A DNA stretch of 64,000 nucleotides from Bdellovibrionota bacterium (lineage in GTDB: Bacteria; Bdellovibrionota_C; UBA2361; JAFLCA01): positions 1,057,556 through 1,121,555 of the forward strand of contig CP129486.1 in the NCBI GenBank assembly GCA_030584005.1. Direction: 5' to 3'. The notes beneath the pieces were generated by a model. The model searched no databases. It had not been told where the DNA came from and worked only from the letters and a program-made list of their open reading frames with translations. A program made the translations under genes and the position numbers. Shown here in pieces: positions 62,213-64,000 of this stretch (position 1 is its first letter; the number at the start of each line of letters is the position of its first letter).

Positions 62213-62804
62213 TGTGTATCGTGGTTTCAACATCCCGTTGCAGATGAAATACCTGCGATGCAAGGTCACCCTTCAAGCCTACACCTTTGATCTGCAAGAG
62301 CGAGTTTTGAATCTCTACGGCTCCAGGCACGTCGACCTGTTCGGATGCAAGATCGTAGAGCGCTCGGTCGGAGTGTAGCTCCATATCGCGCTGCTTCACT
62401 ACCACATTTCCCCAGGCTTCCGCGCTGGTGAGAGTGGCACCTTGAATGAGGACCTTGGCGTGATCGGCCTGAATGAATGTGGGCTGCTCCTTTTTGCGGC
62501 TCAAAGTAACCTCTGCCTGATCAAGAAGCGCTTCATTAGTGCTCGGATTCAGAACCCCCTTCGAGGCTTTCACCTCCCAGATGGGGGAGCCATTGCGTGT
62601 TTCCGTACGGTGAAAGTTATCCAACACAATCTGCCCTGGTGCGCTGTGTGCGGAGGCGGCGGCAGACTGCTCCTCCTGAATGGGGGTGCGAGGGGCCTGC
62701 TCCGTTCTCTGTTGTGGCACGCGAGTGGCGAGAATCAGCAGTCCGATTGCCGCGACTAGGACGAGAACTGCCCCTGCGATGCTTTGCTGTTTTGTAATGT
62801 GCAT
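62196..62804 (-). CDS. lptC: LPS export protein LptC
   Basis: This 202-residue protein has one N-terminal membrane anchor (GAVLVLVAAIGLLILATRV) and the LptC jellyroll (LDNFHRTETRNGSPIWEVKA, ATLTSAEAWGNVVVKQRDM). It docks LPS from LptBFG to LptA. The ATG at 62804 gives a normal short cytoplasmic tail; the frame extends to 62888 through the kdsA stop. Overlap with lptA suggests coupling. Confidence 0.88.
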   Translation of the reverse strand: MHITKQQSIAGAVLVLVAAIGLLILATRVPQQRTEQAPRTPIQEEQSAAASAHSAPGQIVLDNFHRTETRNGSPIWEVKASKGVLNPSTNEALLDQAEVTLSRKKEQPTFIQADHAKVLIQGATLTSAEAWGNVVVKQRDMELHSDRALYDLASEQVDVPGAVEIQNSLLQIKGVGLKGDLASQVFHLQRDVETTIHNDRQK

Positions 62805-62871
62805 ATGCTGGCGTAATCCGCCGGCAGTGTAACAGAAAGTGGGGAGGAGTGCGACCGAGGCAGCAACGCCG

Positions 62872-63696
62872 TTATGCGAGCGCTCCACGCATGCGTTTCA
62901 AATCCCCCAAAAGGCCGGGCAGCGATTCAAGAGGCAGCATTGTCTTGCCATCCGAAGGTGCATTATCCGGGTCGTCGTGGCATTCAAAGAAAAGCCCCTG
63001 CACTCCCACCGCTACCGCAGCGCGCATCAAAGCTGGTACGAAGCGACGGTCCCCGCCTGACTGCCCGGATTCTCCCCCTAAGCTTTGGACTGCATGTGTT
63101 GCATCAAGAATAACTGGGTAGCCGGTGTCCTGCATGAGGACCAGAGAGCGCATATCCACTACGAGATCACGGTAGCCAAATGAAGCACCCCGTTCGCACA
63201 GGAGAATGTTCTCGTTTCCGGTAGAGGCGATCTTGGCTGCCACATGCTGCATGTCCTGAGGCGCCAGGAACTGGCCCTTCTTCACATTGACCGCCTTGCC
63301 TGTTCGGCCTACTGCAATAAGTAAATCGGTCTGGCGGCACAAGAAGGCAGGAGTCTGCAGTACATCCACGTACTGCGCTGCAATAGCCGCCTGCTCAGGA
63401 CTGTGAATGTCAGTGAGCACAGGCACGCCGAGGTCGTTACGTACCTTAGCCAGGATCTCTAGGCCGCGCTCGATCCCGACACCCCGTTGTCCCGTGACGC
63501 TCGTGCGATTGGCCTTATCAAACGAGGCCTTGAACACGTAAGAGAAGCCGCATCGAGCCGCCAGATTAGCCACGAATGAGCCGATCTTAAGACAGTGCTC
63601 TAGAGATTCAATCTGACAGGGGCCGGCGATCAGAAGGAGCGGGCTCCCCATGCCAACGCCTAGTTGCGGAGTGATAGAAACAGTGCGGCTGGCCAT
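62872..63696 (-). CDS. kdsA: 3-deoxy-8-phosphooctulonate synthase (KdsA)
   Basis: KdsA joins arabinose 5-phosphate and PEP to Kdo 8-phosphate. The 274-residue TIM barrel has LIAGPCQIES with C27 at the metal-site cysteine, KASFDKANRTS, and GNENILLCERG. The cysteine indicates the metal-dependent subclass (as in Aquifex), unlike the E. coli enzyme, which has Asn there. It opens the kdsA-lptC-lptA-HAD-lptB-rpoN-hpf order. Confidence 0.95.
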   Translation of the reverse strand: MASRTVSITPQLGVGMGSPLLLIAGPCQIESLEHCLKIGSFVANLAARCGFSYVFKASFDKANRTSVTGQRGVGIERGLEILAKVRNDLGVPVLTDIHSPEQAAIAAQYVDVLQTPAFLCRQTDLLIAVGRTGKAVNVKKGQFLAPQDMQHVAAKIASTGNENILLCERGASFGYRDLVVDMRSLVLMQDTGYPVILDATHAVQSLGGESGQSGGDRRFVPALMRAAVAVGVQGLFFECHDDPDNAPSDGKTMLPLESLPGLLGDLKRMRGALA

Positions 63697-63726
63697 GGTA
63701 CCCGGTGCGTGCGGTTGATCCTTAAT

Positions 63727-64000
63727 TCAGGTCGGGGAAGACGCCTTTTCAAGAAGGTCATTGATCGACATCTGAGGACTTCTTGCGCTGCTTGATTTTT
63801 CAGCGCTGCCGTTTGGTTGGGCATCTCCGGGCGCTGCAGCCCCGGCCGATGGGGCACGATTGCGCTGCTCCATGGCGGCACGCACAAAGCCGGCGAAGAG
63901 CGGATGTGGGCTGCGCGGGGTCGACTTGAATTCCGGGTGGAACTGTACCCCGATGAACCAAGGATGATCTTTTAATTCGATCACTTCCACTAATTTCTTG
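63727..64000 (-). CDS. pyrG: CTP synthase, C-terminal end (partial)
   Basis: Only the last 91 codons of this gene are inside the window, since the frame is open through the right edge. The visible part is the end of the glutamine amidotransferase domain, with the catalytic His-Pro-Glu in [14 protein letters not shown] and PHPLFAGF, followed by a Ser/Ala-rich tail of about 50 residues that is longer than usual. PyrG upstream of kdsA is a common arrangement. Confidence 0.9.
   Translation of the reverse strand, partial: KKLVEVIELKDHPWFIGVQFHPEFKSTPRSPHPLFAGFVRAAMEQRNRAPSAGAAAPGDAQPNGSAEKSSSARSPQMSINDLLEKASSPT

Overview
The window reads as chromosome from a flagellated, Gram-negative (diderm) bacterium. 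It carries LPS genes (kdsD, kdsA, lptA, lptB, lptC and a LpxL-family acyltransferase), lipoproteins with lipoboxes, an rpoN gene, two flagellins and a minor-pilin cluster. The order kdsA-lptC-lptA-HAD-lptB-rpoN-hpf and the mixture of secreted repeat proteins suggest a deltaproteobacteria-like lineage in the broad sense (Bdellovibrionota, Myxococcota, Desulfobacterota or SAR324-like). I cannot place it more precisely from sequence alone. Most of the window is single-copy core genome; I see no transposase, integrase or phage gene.

Layout. 0-5.4 kb: accB-accC-DUF1573 operon, then a membrane protein with a C-terminal J-domain. 6-9.1 kb: SRP RNA, dnaX, ybaB, recR. 9.2-10.3 kb: tRNA-Asn followed by 5.5 near-perfect copies of a 175-bp tandem repeat, each carrying the last 12 bp of the tRNA. 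10.3-15 kb: a small minus-strand gene, a secreted protein, pdxT-pdxS, tpx and a Dus3-like dihydrouridine synthase. 15-22 kb: a pseudo-receiver protein, an exported protein, a cupin, a flippase-like membrane protein, a fatty-acid desaturase, a Fur-family regulator and a GH3-family protein. 22-25.8 kb: hisS, a YjbQ-family protein and a flagellin whose variable region is replaced by seven FG-GAP/VCBS repeats. 25.8-33.9 kb (minus): a regulatory-domain methyltransferase, an unknown protein, an SPL-like radical SAM protein coupled to a nucleosidase, five minor-pilin-type genes and a conventional flagellin. 34-41 kb: TerB-like protein, kdsD, copper ATPase, thermonuclease, orphan N6 DNA methyltransferase. 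41-47.7 kb: membrane glycosyltransferase, LpxL-like acyltransferase, tRNA-Gln, tRNA-Glu, TPR lipoprotein, LolB-like lipoprotein, FabH. 47.7-52.4 kb: ABC exporter, a very small gene, trmB. 52.5-57.4 kb: a 970-residue protein with annexin-like helical repeats, a glycine-zipper lipoprotein, metK. 57.9-64 kb: hpf, rpoN, lptB, a Cof-type HAD phosphatase, lptA, lptC, kdsA and the 3' end of pyrG.

How the genes fit together. Envelope assembly dominates: KdsD and KdsA make Kdo precursors, LptB/A/C move LPS, the LpxL-like enzyme acylates lipid A, and AccB, AccC and FabH supply and start fatty acids. RpoN sits in the same window as two flagellins, and a poor sigma-54-like site precedes the propeller flagellin. 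The strongest unusual signals are the tRNA-Asn repeat array (architecture like the E. coli tyrT/rtT locus), the propeller flagellin beside a putative protein methyltransferase, a dispersed family of long intergenic palindromes, the annexin-like protein and the Dus3-like enzyme.
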